Shown here piece by piece: positions 9,175 to 19,451 of a DNA stretch of 64,000 nucleotides; the first letter of the stretch is position 1, and each line of letters begins with the position of its first letter. The notes beneath the pieces were generated by a model. That model was not told the origin of the DNA. It saw nothing but the letters and a program-made list of their open reading frames with translations, and searched no databases. Source of the stretch: Marinomonas phaeophyticola (lineage in GTDB: Bacteria; Pseudomonadota; Gammaproteobacteria; Pseudomonadales; Marinomonadaceae); NCBI RefSeq assembly GCF_026966905.1, contig NZ_JAPUBN010000011.1, positions 248,001 to 312,000 of the forward strand, in the 5' to 3' direction. A program made the translations under genes and the position numbers.

Positions 9175-10182
9175 ATGCCTACAATTTCTTTAGACGAATT
9201 ACATAATACTTATGAAACCATACTGATAAGCCGTGGTATGCCATTAAGTTCGGCTTCTCGTCTGGCGGGTGGTTTTGTGGAAATGGCCAATGAAGGCGTT
9301 TACTCCCATGGTATCAATCGTTTCCCTGTTTTTATTGGTCAAGTTGATAAGGGACAAATTCAACTGAATGCGGTGCCTAAATGCGTCAATAGTATGGGAG
9401 CGCTAGAACAATGGGATTGCCAGTATGGTCCTGGGGTGTTGAATGGATTGATTTGCGCTGATCGTGCTATGGAACTAGCGCGTGAATATGGCATTGGTAT
9501 GGTTGGTATGCGTAATTCGAATCATTGGATGCGTGGCGGTGCTTATGTATTACGCATGGCTCGTCAAGGTTTTGCAGGAATTGCGGCGACCAACTCCATT
9601 GCGGTAATGCCGGCTTGGGGTGGTAAAGATCACCGTATAGGAACAAACCCTCTTATTATGGCTATTGCTGGTGATCCTCCAGTGGTGGTTGATTGCTCTA
9701 TGTCCCAATACTCTTATGGTCAACTGCAAAACTACGTACTTGCAGATAAAGAGTTACCGGTAGTTGGTGGCTATGATAACAATGGTGAATTGACAACCGA
9801 TGCTAAAATTTTGTGGGAAAACAAGCGTATTTTACCAATGGGATTCTGGAAAGGATCATCTATGTCGATTGTTCTCGATATGATGCTTACGGCTATTTCT
9901 GGTGGTAATTCCGTTCCCGCTATTACGGAAGATCAAGATGGCGAGTTTGGTGTGTCTCAATTTTTAATTGCAATCGATTTAAGCAAGACAATGGAGCAGA
10001 GCCAGTATGTGGCTGAGATGAAGCGTATACGAGATTATGTATTGTCTTCAGAGCCAGCTGAAACGGGTGAAGTATCGATTGCAGGGTCTAGAATTCAAAC
10101 TTACATAGATAAGCATACACAAGCTGGTGGCATTGAGATTAATGATCAAATTTGGCAGCAGATAACGGCGCTAATGAACTAA
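9175..10182 (+). CDS. dlgD: 2,3-diketo-L-gulonate reductase-like (malate/L-lactate dehydrogenase family)
   Basis: A 335-residue NAD(P)H-dependent oxidoreductase of the YlbC/MDH2 (malate/L-lactate/ureidoglycolate dehydrogenase) family. The family's SHGINRFPVFIGQVDKG segment is present near residue 43, with the catalytic histidine in RNSNHWMRGG, the GIAATNS segment and RIGTNPLIMAI. The closest known context is YiaK/DlgD, which reduces 2,3-diketo-L-gulonate to 3-keto-L-gulonate, the substrate of the kinase and decarboxylase in the upstream operon. It is the first gene of the second transcription unit. The family is firm; the substrate rests on gene context. Confidence 0.85.
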   Translation: MPTISLDELHNTYETILISRGMPLSSASRLAGGFVEMANEGVYSHGINRFPVFIGQVDKGQIQLNAVPKCVNSMGALEQWDCQYGPGVLNGLICADRAMELAREYGIGMVGMRNSNHWMRGGAYVLRMARQGFAGIAATNSIAVMPAWGGKDHRIGTNPLIMAIAGDPPVVVDCSMSQYSYGQLQNYVLADKELPVVGGYDNNGELTTDAKILWENKRILPMGFWKGSSMSIVLDMMLTAISGGNSVPAITEDQDGEFGVSQFLIAIDLSKTMEQSQYVAEMKRIRDYVLSSEPAETGEVSIAGSRIQTYIDKHTQAGGIEINDQIWQQITALMN

Positions 10183-10246
10183 TTTACTGAGTTTTCAAAA
10201 TAAACTAGATATTGAAATAATAAAAATAATATTAGTGAGGTGTGTC

Positions 10247-11754
10247 ATGGCCGTTATAAGTGAGCCAAAAAAGACAGATACAGCATTACTGCAATTTCGC
10301 AATATTACTAAAAAATTTGGTAACAGCATCGCTGTGAATGATGTTTCATTTGATGTGCATTCTCACTCTGTGGTGGCTCTACTAGGTGAAAATGGTGCAG
10401 GCAAATCAACGTTAATAAAAACGTTAGCGGGAATTCATCAGGAAAACTCGGGTGAAATTCGTTACCAAGGAGAATGTCTTGATAAAAAATCTCGTCAACA
10501 TGATGAGATTGCTTTTATACACCAAGATCTTGGTCTAGTCGATTGGATGACGGTGTCGGAAAATATGGCGTTATCCATGGGGTATTGTAAGAGAGCAGGC
10601 TTGATAGATTGGAAGGCAACCAATCAACGAGCGGCAGATGCTCTCGCCACGGTAAATGCTGACATAGATCCTCGCACCCGAGTGTTTCGTTTGTCTCGGG
10701 CCGAACAATCCTTGATAGCCATTGCTCGAGCCGTCTACTGTAATGCCAAAATACTTATTTTAGATGAGCCCACAGCGAGCTTGCCAGCGGCGGATGTAGA
10801 GCGATTATTTGTTGTTATTAGGGATTTACGCAAAAAAGGGGTAGGGATGATCTATGTCTCCCACCGACTTGACGAAGTAATGGAAATCTCCGATAGCATG
10901 GTCATCATGAGAGATGGTTGCCTAGTTGCAGAGTGTGAAACGGAAGGTGTAGAAGCGAAAGAACTCGTGGAAATGATAGTTGGCTCTGAACAAAAGGAAT
11001 TTAAGCAATCAACAATTGATCCAAATGCCGCCATTATTTTACAGGCGACTGATTTTGAAGCCGGTAATGTTGGTCCTGTCAATTTTGATGTTAAAAAAGG
11101 AGAAATTCTAGGGTTAATTGGTTTACGAGGAGGCGGTCAAGGTGAAGTCGGACGGGCACTTTTTGGTGACTATCCCGTGTTTGGTGGCACGCTTGCTCTT
11201 GAAGGCCAACAACTAGAGTTTGATTCTCCTCAAGCCGCTATTCAGGCTGGTATTGGCTATGTAGCAGGTGAACGCTCTGAAAACCTGGCAATGTCTATGT
11301 CAGTTCAAGATAACCTTTTTCTGAATCCTTTACTGGGACAAGCTTCTTTTTCTCCATTAATGGTCTTGTCAAAGAGACTGGGGTGTCAAAAGCGCTTATT
11401 GAGCGTTTCGATGTTCGACCAAGTGATCCTGATCAAGCTGTTGAAAACCTAAGTGGAGGTAATCAACAAAAAGTGATTATGGCACGTTGGCTGAATTTGA
11501 ATAAAAAAATCTTAATCTTAGATGAGCCAACCGCTGGTGTTGATGTGGGGGCAAAATCTGAAATTTACGATTTATTAAAGCAAGCGGTACAAAACGGGTT
11601 AACCGTCATTGTCGTATCAACAGATTTTGAAGAAGTCGAGAAAATTTGTAATCGCTGTTATGTATTTAGCAAAGGAAAAATTCATAAAGAGCTAGCCTCG
11701 GATGAAATTACTTTTGCCAATATGTTAAAAGTTGCTTCGGCGGATGGCGAATAA
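10247..11754 (+). pseudogene. Ribose-type ABC transporter ATP-binding protein, frameshifted
   Basis: A double-ATPase sugar importer subunit (RbsA/XylG class, about 500 residues) read in two frames. The first part (10247-about 11350) holds Walker A GENGAGKST, Walker B ILILDEPTAS and the start of the second cassette. The second part (about 11345-11754) continues with LSGGNQQKV, LILDEPTAGVDVG and the C-terminus. The correct frame, ...LLGQASFFSINGLVKETG..., is restored by one extra T in the TTTTT tract near 11347-11351. The first cassette also lacks a standard LSGGQ signature (LSRAEQS), as in many RbsA-type proteins. This is a real single-base deletion or a sequencing error. All neighbours are intact, so an error is plausible. 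Confidence 0.8.
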
Positions 11755-11817
11755 AAATAGACACTGAGTTTCTGTTGTTGATGAATGTAAAAAATAATAA
11801 TCAAAAGAGAGCATACA

Positions 11818-12870
11818 ATGAGTACTTCAATTAAATCAACGGCTTTAGAGCCGGACTACAATGATAAAGACGAGGATAAAGGTGGCATTTTATCGCATAT
11901 TGGTCGTTATCTTCCTGTGTATGGTTTACCTGTTTTAACGTTTTTATTGGTCGTGTTTTTTTCCGTATTATTGCCAGACACTTTTCCCACCCTATTAAAC
12001 TTGAGATCTATTTTAAGTGATAAATCCATCATAGCTATATTAGCTTTAGCGGCGATGGTTCCTATGCTAACGGGGAAAATCGATCTGACGGTGGGTTACG
12101 GGATTGTTCTTTGGCATATTTTAGCCATCAGTTTACAAACCAAATTTGGGATGAGTTGGCAGATGGCTGTGGTGGTTGTATTAATTTGTGGCATGTTGTT
12201 TGGCTTATTGAATGGTTTACTGGTTGAAATGGCGAAAATTGATTCCTTTATCGCTACTTTAGGGACCGGTACAGTGATTTATTCTGTCGCACTTTGGTAT
12301 ACCGGTGGCCGTCAGGTAATTGGTTCTTTGGAAGCCGATTTTTATGCCATTTCAAACTCCTTCATTTTTGGTCTACCTGCCCCCGCTTTTTATGTATTAG
12401 GTATTGCTATATTGCTTTGGATCATTACCGAGCGCTTGCCTCTAGGACGTTGTTTGTATGCCATTGGTGCTAACCCAAGAGCCGCTGACTTGAATGGTAT
12501 TCCATCTCGTAAATACGTAATTGGTGCTTTTGTTACTTCTGGTTTATTGACGGCATTAGCCGGTGTTATTTTGGCCGCTAAGTTGCGTATCGGCCAAGCG
12601 AATGTGGGACTAGAGTTTTTATTACCCGCTTTAGTTGGGGCATTTCTTGGATCGACAACAATCCGCCCAGGACGAGTGAATGTATTAGGTACCATTATTG
12701 GGGTAACCATTCTTGCGGTGGGGATTTCTGGTATTCAGCAATTGGGAGGCGCTTTTTATATTGAGCCTTTATTTAATGGCGCAACATTATTGATTTCCAT
12801 CGGTATTGCTGGATATGCCCAACGCCGAGGAGGGAAAATAAAAAGGATGCTGAAAAAGGGCGATGATTAA
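11818..12870 (+). CDS. Ribose-type ABC transporter permease
   Basis: A 350-residue inner-membrane permease of the RbsC/BPD_transp_2 family with about 9-10 hydrophobic helices. Diagnostic segments are MVPMLTGKIDLTVGYG near residue 80, IDSFIATLGTGTVIYSVALW, the cytoplasmic coupling region GRCLYAIGANPRAADLNGIP, and VGAFLGSTTIRPGRVNVLGT near the end. The soluble N-terminal ~40 residues are unusually charged (DYNDKDEDKGG). It lies between its ATPase and its binding protein, forming one importer probably specific for a sugar acid of the ascorbate/diketogulonate type (inferred from the flanking enzymes). Confidence 0.92.
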   Translation: MSTSIKSTALEPDYNDKDEDKGGILSHIGRYLPVYGLPVLTFLLVVFFSVLLPDTFPTLLNLRSILSDKSIIAILALAAMVPMLTGKIDLTVGYGIVLWHILAISLQTKFGMSWQMAVVVVLICGMLFGLLNGLLVEMAKIDSFIATLGTGTVIYSVALWYTGGRQVIGSLEADFYAISNSFIFGLPAPAFYVLGIAILLWIITERLPLGRCLYAIGANPRAADLNGIPSRKYVIGAFVTSGLLTALAGVILAAKLRIGQANVGLEFLLPALVGAFLGSTTIRPGRVNVLGTIIGVTILAVGISGIQQLGGAFYIEPLFNGATLLISIGIAGYAQRRGGKIKRMLKKGDD

Positions 12871-12949
12871 AGCCGATATAAAGTAAATAAATATGAGTTA
12901 AGCACATTAATCTATCTTGAAGTAATAAAAAAATAAACTAAACGAGGTT

Positions 12950-14065
12950 ATGATGAAAAAATATACATCGATTCTAAAATACAGTGCAGTCTCTTTATCC
13001 GTTTTCATGGCTGTAAATGCTCAAGCCTCAGCCGCTGATGATTTTGTCGCTATGGCTAAAGAAAAAGTACAAGCGGCAACCGTTCCTTATAATGAATGGG
13101 ATGGCCCAACAACTGGGCCTAAAGCGGTTGCAGGTAAAACCGTTGTTTTCTTAGCGTCAGATATGAGAAATGGTGGCGTGTTAGGTGTCAGTAATGGCGT
13201 TCAAGAAGCCTCTATATGGACAGGCTGGAATGTACGAGTGTTGGATGGTCAAGGTACGGTATCAGGACGTACGTCGGCTTTTAACCAAGCGATGGCATTA
13301 AAACCTGATGGTATTGTACTAGGCGGTTTTGATGTTAAAGAGCAATCGGCCGCATTGGAAGCGGCGGCGGCCCAAGGTATTAAAATTGTTGGTTGGCATT
13401 CAGCGTCTAAGCCAGGTCCTATTCCTGAGAAAAATATCTTTTCTAATATCACGACGAATGCAGACGATGTTGCTGAAATTGCGGCTTTAGCCGCGATTGC
13501 GGAATCCGATGGTAAAGCTGGGGTTGTTATTTTTACTGACTCAGCTTATGAAGTTGCGATTGCTAAGTCCGATGCGATGGCGGCTGTGATTAAGCAGTGT
13601 TCTGGCTGTACCTTAATTTCAGTTGAAGACACGCCGCTTTCTGATACATCTACTCGTATGCCACAGTTGACAACGTCATTGCTACAACGTAACCAAGGAA
13701 CGTGGACGCATTCGTTAGGGATTAACGACCTGTATTTTGATTATATTGGTTCGTCATTAAATTCTTCTGGCTTACCTATGGATCAGCTACCTCGTAATTT
13801 ATCTGCTGGTGATGGAAGCCAATCTGCTTATGCTCGTATTCGTGCTAATTTCAATCAAACAGGTACTGTCCCTGAGCCGTTGAATTTACATGGATGGCAA
13901 ATTGTAGACGAACTGAACCGTGCTTTTGCAGGCGTTGCTGACAGTGGCTTCTCTACTCCAGTACACCTAGTAACTCCTGATAACATCAAGTTTGATGGTG
14001 GTGATCAAGATATTTTTGATCCAGATAATGAGTACAGAGAACATTACAAAGCCATTTGGAAATAG
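12950..14065 (+). CDS. Periplasmic sugar-binding protein of the ABC importer
   Basis: A 371-residue periplasmic binding protein of the type I fold (ribose/galactose-binding-like, Peripla_BP_4). A signal peptide is clear: MMKKYTS, a hydrophobic stretch, then NAQASA with likely cleavage after ASA near residue 28. The mature protein has KTVVFLASDMRNGG..GVSNGVQEAS at the first lobe and KPDGIVLGGFD at the hinge. It follows the permease by 80 bases with a good GAGG ribosome binding site. Ligand is unknown from sequence; the operon suggests a hexonate or ascorbate derivative. Confidence 0.92.
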   Translation: MMKKYTSILKYSAVSLSVFMAVNAQASAADDFVAMAKEKVQAATVPYNEWDGPTTGPKAVAGKTVVFLASDMRNGGVLGVSNGVQEASIWTGWNVRVLDGQGTVSGRTSAFNQAMALKPDGIVLGGFDVKEQSAALEAAAAQGIKIVGWHSASKPGPIPEKNIFSNITTNADDVAEIAALAAIAESDGKAGVVIFTDSAYEVAIAKSDAMAAVIKQCSGCTLISVEDTPLSDTSTRMPQLTTSLLQRNQGTWTHSLGINDLYFDYIGSSLNSSGLPMDQLPRNLSAGDGSQSAYARIRANFNQTGTVPEPLNLHGWQIVDELNRAFAGVADSGFSTPVHLVTPDNIKFDGGDQDIFDPDNEYREHYKAIWK

Positions 14066-14086
14066 TTTAAGGCTTTTTCTTTTCTC

Positions 14087-14117
14087 CGACACGCTTTGCA
14101 TTTTGTAAGGCGTGTCG
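14087..14117 (+). terminator. Hairpin after the binding-protein gene
   Basis: CGACACGC and GCGTGTCG pair perfectly around a 15-base loop, 22 bases after the binding-protein stop. No T-run follows. In importer operons such hairpins commonly raise the level of binding-protein mRNA relative to downstream genes; that role is inferred here. Confidence 0.45.
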
Positions 14118-14155
14118 TGAGCTTTTGAATAACAGACAAATATAGAAGACATGTT

Positions 14156-15088
14156 ATGTTATCGATTGAAAAATTTGATTCAAGAATTGAACGTATCCTG
14201 CTATCTGATTCAATATTAGAAAAAGTGTGTACTGGCGCAACGTGGAGTGAGGGCCCTGTATGGCTAGAACCACAACAAACGTTGCTTTGGAGTGATATTC
14301 CTAATAATCGCATATTAAGTTGGAGCAGCGATAAGGGCATGACGGTTTGGCGATCTCCTTCTAATTTTACTAATGGGCATTATTTAGACCTTGATGGTCA
14401 TCTCCTTCATTGCAGTCATGGCGGTCGATCTATTATCAAAACCGACCTGTTAAGTGGCAAGGTTTCCACCTTGGTTGATCAGTACCTTGGGAAGCGTTTA
14501 AATTCTCCGAATGATCTTGTGGTTAAGTCGGATGGCAGTATTTGGTTTTCCGATCCTCCTTATGGCATTTTGTCAGATCATGAAGGTTTCAAAGCAGATT
14601 CTGAGCAAGAAGGAAATTTTGTTTTTCGATACGATCCTCAATCCCAAGAAATTAAGGTGGTTTGTTCTAGTATTGAAGAACCGAATGGGTTGGCATTTTC
14701 ACCGGATGAGGCGCTTTTATATGTTGCGGATACTTCTGCCGCTTTAAGAGAGGATGGTTCTGGAAATCATCATATTAACGTGTTTGATGTAGTAAATGGT
14801 GATCAATTGTCGAATGAAAGGTTATTCGCTGAAGTCTCTCCAGGGCTAGCGGATGGTTTTCGAATAGATGTTGAAGGTTGGCTTTATACGTCTTCGGAAG
14901 ACAGTATTCAAGTGTATCACTATGATGGTAGCTTACTGGCTAAAATTTTCGTCCCTGAAAAAGTGTCTAACTGTACTTTTGCCGCAGATTATTCTAGCGG
15001 ACATAATGGACATACCCTGTATATAACGGCATCGACATCCATTTATCGGATTCGGTTAAATACCAAAGGCTCTATGGTGAGCCGTTAG
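14156..15088 (+). CDS. SMP-30/gluconolactonase-family lactonase
   Basis: A 310-residue six-bladed beta-propeller enzyme of the SMP-30/Gnl/LRE family, which hydrolyses sugar lactones. The metal-site residues fall in the expected segments: Glu in WSEGPVWLEP, Asn in NSPNDLVVKSDGSIWFSDPPYG, Asn in EEPNGLAFSPDEALLYVADTS, and Asp in ADGFRIDVEGWLYTS. In a sugar-acid operon it probably opens an imported lactone so that the reductase and kinase can act. No signal peptide is seen, so it is cytoplasmic. Confidence 0.9.
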   Translation: MLSIEKFDSRIERILLSDSILEKVCTGATWSEGPVWLEPQQTLLWSDIPNNRILSWSSDKGMTVWRSPSNFTNGHYLDLDGHLLHCSHGGRSIIKTDLLSGKVSTLVDQYLGKRLNSPNDLVVKSDGSIWFSDPPYGILSDHEGFKADSEQEGNFVFRYDPQSQEIKVVCSSIEEPNGLAFSPDEALLYVADTSAALREDGSGNHHINVFDVVNGDQLSNERLFAEVSPGLADGFRIDVEGWLYTSSEDSIQVYHYDGSLLAKIFVPEKVSNCTFAADYSSGHNGHTLYITASTSIYRIRLNTKGSMVSR

Positions 15089-15130
15089 TGCTTTAACGAT
15101 ATAGAGCTTTATTGAGAAGGCATTTAGTGT

Positions 15131-15820
15131 ATGAACTTTGAAGAATATTCGGCTGTATTATCGCAGTTTGAAAATGGAAAATTTACCTCAATTAAAGACG
15201 ATTATAACGATATTTGTCATGCCCAAGACCGGTTGATTGCCGAGATGAGTAAACGTGGTGCTGAGGTCGCTGGTTGGAAAGTTGTTGAAGATGATGGTGT
15301 TCTTATCCTTTCTCCCATTTTTGATTTTCAAGTAATGGACCCAAAAGCATCAACGTTTTCTCAAGAGCAATTATTAGGAGTAGAAATAGAGCTGTGCTTT
15401 GCTTTTCATATTCCCGATCCTCTTAAGTCGAATAGAATAATTGAAGAAGAAATGGATCAACTGCAACCTTTGGCGGCTATTGAGCTTCTAAGACAAAAAA
15501 TCAGCTCAGTAAGCCATTTAGCCTGCGATTTTTATTTTAATTACGGCATTCTTGTTGCTAAAGCGCCTGTTGAGAACGAGTTTACCCTTCATACGTCTAA
15601 TAAAAGTACAGCAAATACGTTTATGTCGACAGAGTTAAGAAAGGACAAACTTTCTATGTTGAAATTAGGAGTGAAAGAGTGTCTACGAAGAGGGTTTGTT
15701 GATAGAGAATATTTCTTTATGACAGGTAATTTAAATGGACTTTTAGATACTCATACTTGTCTTGGAGAGAACACTGTAACAGCCGGTGATGAGGCGATAA
15801 TTCATTTTACCATTCGTTAA
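15131..15820 (+). CDS. 2-keto-4-pentenoate hydratase/FAH-fold protein
   Basis: A 229-residue protein of the fumarylacetoacetate hydrolase/MhpD-type hydratase superfamily. The metal-binding E-x-E is seen in LLGVEIELCFAF near residue 82, and the C-terminal segment GENTVTAGDEAIIHF is characteristic of the fold. It follows the lactonase by 42 bases and ends the second unit. Family members hydrate 2-oxo-pentenoates, decarboxylate, or cleave beta-diketones. Which reaction it performs on a gulonate/ascorbate intermediate is not clear, and the role is not a known part of the ula/yia pathway. Confidence 0.75.
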   Translation: MNFEEYSAVLSQFENGKFTSIKDDYNDICHAQDRLIAEMSKRGAEVAGWKVVEDDGVLILSPIFDFQVMDPKASTFSQEQLLGVEIELCFAFHIPDPLKSNRIIEEEMDQLQPLAAIELLRQKISSVSHLACDFYFNYGILVAKAPVENEFTLHTSNKSTANTFMSTELRKDKLSMLKLGVKECLRRGFVDREYFFMTGNLNGLLDTHTCLGENTVTAGDEAIIHFTIR

Positions 15821-16191
15821 TACCATTCATTTATTTCGAAAAAATATATTATCTAGATACCAATCTTTGCTACAGCAAACGGTTGGTTTTTCTATAGAAG
15901 GTGTTTAATTATCTTTACTAAAAAATAGCATGAAACTTCATTATGACTTTGGCTCTGTTTGTTTTTTAGAGTACGGAAATTAAGGTTTCTGCTATCTTTA
16001 ATAAAGCGTCCAAAGTAAAACTTTGTAGTCACAATGGGTTTCTACACTCAATGCGGTGTACATTAAGTTTATTGATCCCATTTGATAATGGTAAAAAAGA
16101 TAAGTAGGTTTCTATCGGCATACATCTTGCTTAAAATGCGTGTTAATAAACAAGAGAAAAATTTATGTTTTTACGACCAAGGCTAAGATAA

Positions 16192-19100
16192 ATGATCAAT
16201 AAAAAGTGTATTGCCATCATATTATTAGCTATGGTCGCTGGTTTATACAGTATTTCTTTATATAAGGATTATTCTGCGGCTCAGGTTATCGAAGACACTC
16301 AAGCAGCACTGGTTGCTGAAACAACAAATCAAGCTAAGGCGATTGAAGCAAAAATCGCCAATAAAATATCATTATTAAAGTTTTTACTTTCAACTCCTCC
16401 AGTCATGGGAATAACACGCGCACTGAAAAATAATGGTATAGATGCTGAAGATAATACAACGCTTGAGCAATGGCAGCAGCGTTTAAGTATTATCTTCCAA
16501 TCGTTAATCGAAAATGATGCGGATTTGATGCAGTTGCGCATTATTTTAACGGAAGATAAGGGGCAAGAATTTTTGAGAGTGGACCGTAATGGCGGTAAAG
16601 TCATTCGAGTTCCAGAAACGCGGCTACAGAATAAGAAGCGAGAGCCTTACTATCCTTATGCGTCTACTCTTGAATCAGGTGAAATATACGTTTCTCCCAT
16701 TAACTTAAATGTGGAATACAATAAAATAGCCTATCCATTACAACCGACTTATCGCTTAGCTGTGCCTATTTTTTACATTGATGGTGTGGAACGATTGGGT
16801 TTTCTGATTATGAACGTGAATGCGGCCAGTATTCTCTCTGAATTAGAAAGTCACCCTAGCTTGGTAGATGCCTTATGGTTGCTAGATGAAGACGGTTATT
16901 TTATTTACCATGAGAATAAAGACCTACGTTTTACGCGCCAGCTTGCTCCGTCTAAAACGCTAAAAAATATTTTTACAATCAATGACTTTGGTCAAAATGG
17001 TTTACTCTCTATCACGAGTATTGAATCGAATGCCTCGAATTTTCTGGCTGATCGGCAAGTCGTTTATTCAGGGACAGATACTAACAGTCGGTTACTGCTT
17101 TATGGTGTCGTAAATCGCCACTCTGTTGATGAAAAAATAGCGTTGCGTCATCAAGAAATTTATTTGTTTTCGGGAATAACGCTTGCCGTTTTGTTAGTTG
17201 TATTGTCTATATTTTATCGAGCATTTAGTACTAGCCTACGTTTACACAACATTAACTCTACTTTCCAAGCGATTATTAGTGAATCGTCTAATGTGGTTGT
17301 GTGTATAAATCAGCATGGCAGAATAAAGACATGGAATCGTGCCGCTAGTAAATTATTTAATATACCGGAATTTACGGCTATCAATCACTCCATTGAGAAA
17401 TGTATAAAACTAGAAAATAATAATATTATCGAGCTAATTAAAGGACTCAAAAAATCGGCAAGAGCGCAAACCTTTAACGATAAAATCATGGTGGGATCGC
17501 AGGAAAAGCATTTAAAAGTAAATATTTCTCCTATTTTTAATAGTTCGAATGAAGTTGATTCCTTTGCTTTGCAAATTCGAGATGTGACAAACGATGTTAA
17601 TGCTGAAATATTGTTAAAACGAAATAATGCGGAGTTGGAAAGTAAAGTACAAGAACGCACAGAGCAATTAAAGCAGCACAGTGAGCAGCTTGAAAAAGCA
17701 CATGACAAAGCATTAGAAGCAAGCCGAGCAAAAAGTAGTTTTATCTCTATTATTAGTCATGAAATGCGAACTCCATTAAATGGTATGGTGGGCACCCTTA
17801 GCTTGATTCGAAATGAAGCATTGAGCTCTAATCAAGAAAAATACTTAGAAATGGCCGAGCATAGTACTAAGATGCTGGCGATATTGATTAATGATGTGTT
17901 GGACCTATCTAAAATTGAATCTGGAAAGTTAGAAATTAATCAGCAAGAATTTAATCCTCATCAAATAATTGAGTCGTTAGTACTGCAGTATTCAGTTCGT
18001 ACACAAGAAAAGGGCATCGAACTTATTTTGGATACGACTGAGCTTGTTCACACACAAATAACCGCGGATGTTAATCGTTTAAAACAAATTATTAATAATC
18101 TTGTTAACAATGCGATTAAATTTACCCATCGTGGTGAGATTATTATTAAAGCGCTATCTGAACGAACAAATTTGGATACGGTGAGAATCACTATTGAAGT
18201 TTTAGATACAGGAATTGGAATCGCTCAGGAGAATCAAAGTAAGCTCTTTCAGCCATTCACTCAAGAGACCGCAGGTATTTCTACTGAATTTGGCGGTACA
18301 GGATTAGGACTGTCTATCTGTCGGCAGTTATGTGAATTAATGGATGGATATATTGATTTTGAATCTGAGATTGGGTTAGGAAGCCGTTTCTTTTTTCATC
18401 TTGATACACCAGCTACACAAAGTAAAGAGCATCAGCCTACAGATATTTTACAAGGAAGCGGTGTTGGAATATTGGTAAGTAACAAATCACAGGCGAGTGT
18501 GTTGGAAAAAATGATTCATAGTATTGGAGGTAGAGCATATATTTTACCTTTTTCTAATATTGATTCATTTATTAAAAATGAAGAGAATCATTTTTTAATT
18601 ATTGATTCAAGTATTAAGGAATATGCATTATCTATCTATAGTCAATCTCAAGATACATTGAAAAAAACACTTATTATTCTTGAATTAACAAAAGAGTCTT
18701 CTACAGCTAGAAAGAAAGATGAAGACTCCAATATTCTAAAGTTACAAAAACCTGTGTTACTCACTGAGTTAATGAAACTTACGAAAAAAAATATTACTGA
18801 AGATACTTTAATAGAGAATTTTGAACACATAACGGATGGTTATTCTATTTATAATTTGACTGGTCTGCGTCTATTAATTGTCGATGATAATAAGATAAAT
18901 ATTGAAGTTGCTAAAGGCTTTTTAAGTTCTTTAAATATGATCTTAGAAACGGCGGTAAATGGGCAAGATGCCTTGGATATACTTTGCCGAAATGAGGCCC
19001 AGGGCACACCTTTTGATTGCATCTTGATGGATTGTCAAATGCCTATTATAGATGGTTATGAATGCTCTCAAAAAATTCGCAATGGTAATGGAGGTAAGGC

Positions 19101-19260
19101 TCATATGAATACACCTATTATTGCGATGACCGCAAATGCGTTCTCCGGTGAAAAAGAAAAATGCCTCTCCTATGGTATGAATGACTATCTTACAAAGCCA
19201 GTAGATCAAAAAGAGCTCAAAACGAAAATTGAGCAATGGATAGCAATGTCTAAGGGATAA
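16192..19260 (+). CDS. Hybrid sensor histidine kinase with extracytoplasmic sensor, PAS and receiver
   Basis: A 1022-residue membrane-bound sensor kinase. Order: transmembrane helix (about residues 7-25), periplasmic Cache-like sensor (about 30-320), second helix (about 325-345), PAS (about 350-465), short coiled coil, HisKA with the phosphorylated His near 523 in ISHEMRTPLNG, HATPase (about 570-745) with NNLVNNAIKFT and TGIGIAQ, a divergent receiver-like linker (about 755-850), and a C-terminal receiver with phospho-acceptor Asp near 946 in ILMDCQMPIIDGYE. There is no output domain and no adjacent response regulator. The chemoreceptor downstream is a separate unit, so partners are unknown. 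Confidence 0.92.
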   Translation: MINKKCIAIILLAMVAGLYSISLYKDYSAAQVIEDTQAALVAETTNQAKAIEAKIANKISLLKFLLSTPPVMGITRALKNNGIDAEDNTTLEQWQQRLSIIFQSLIENDADLMQLRIILTEDKGQEFLRVDRNGGKVIRVPETRLQNKKREPYYPYASTLESGEIYVSPINLNVEYNKIAYPLQPTYRLAVPIFYIDGVERLGFLIMNVNAASILSELESHPSLVDALWLLDEDGYFIYHENKDLRFTRQLAPSKTLKNIFTINDFGQNGLLSITSIESNASNFLADRQVVYSGTDTNSRLLLYGVVNRHSVDEKIALRHQEIYLFSGITLAVLLVVLSIFYRAFSTSLRLHNINSTFQAIISESSNVVVCINQHGRIKTWNRAASKLFNIPEFTAINHSIEKCIKLENNNIIELIKGLKKSARAQTFNDKIMVGSQEKHLKVNISPIFNSSNEVDSFALQIRDVTNDVNAEILLKRNNAELESKVQERTEQLKQHSEQLEKAHDKALEASRAKSSFISIISHEMRTPLNGMVGTLSLIRNEALSSNQEKYLEMAEHSTKMLAILINDVLDLSKIESGKLEINQQEFNPHQIIESLVLQYSVRTQEKGIELILDTTELVHTQITADVNRLKQIINNLVNNAIKFTHRGEIIIKALSERTNLDTVRITIEVLDTGIGIAQENQSKLFQPFTQETAGISTEFGGTGLGLSICRQLCELMDGYIDFESEIGLGSRFFFHLDTPATQSKEHQPTDILQGSGVGILVSNKSQASVLEKMIHSIGGRAYILPFSNIDSFIKNEENHFLIIDSSIKEYALSIYSQSQDTLKKTLIILELTKESSTARKKDEDSNILKLQKPVLLTELMKLTKKNITEDTLIENFEHITDGYSIYNLTGLRLLIVDDNKINIEVAKGFLSSLNMILETAVNGQDALDILCRNEAQGTPFDCILMDCQMPIIDGYECSQKIRNGNGGKAHMNTPIIAMTANAFSGEKEKCLSYGMNDYLTKPVDQKELKTKIEQWIAMSKG

Positions 19261-19451
19261 AGTTTTCAGTTCCTTATTTTCTTTAATATAAACCTGTAAA
19301 AATATGTTTTTTATAATGAATATTTATGGTTTTTTTGATACTTTACGGAAAAAATAAAATCAAACATATCTAGTTTTTAATGAATGAGATTCATTATTTT
19401 TTATATGATTAGAATTCTATATTCGATCACCATATTAAAAGGTTATATAAT

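Noticed and set aside
11335-11365. Programmed ribosomal frameshift in the ABC ATPase
   Set aside because: No typical slippery site plus pseudoknot, and this family is not known to use one; a base loss in a T-run is simpler.
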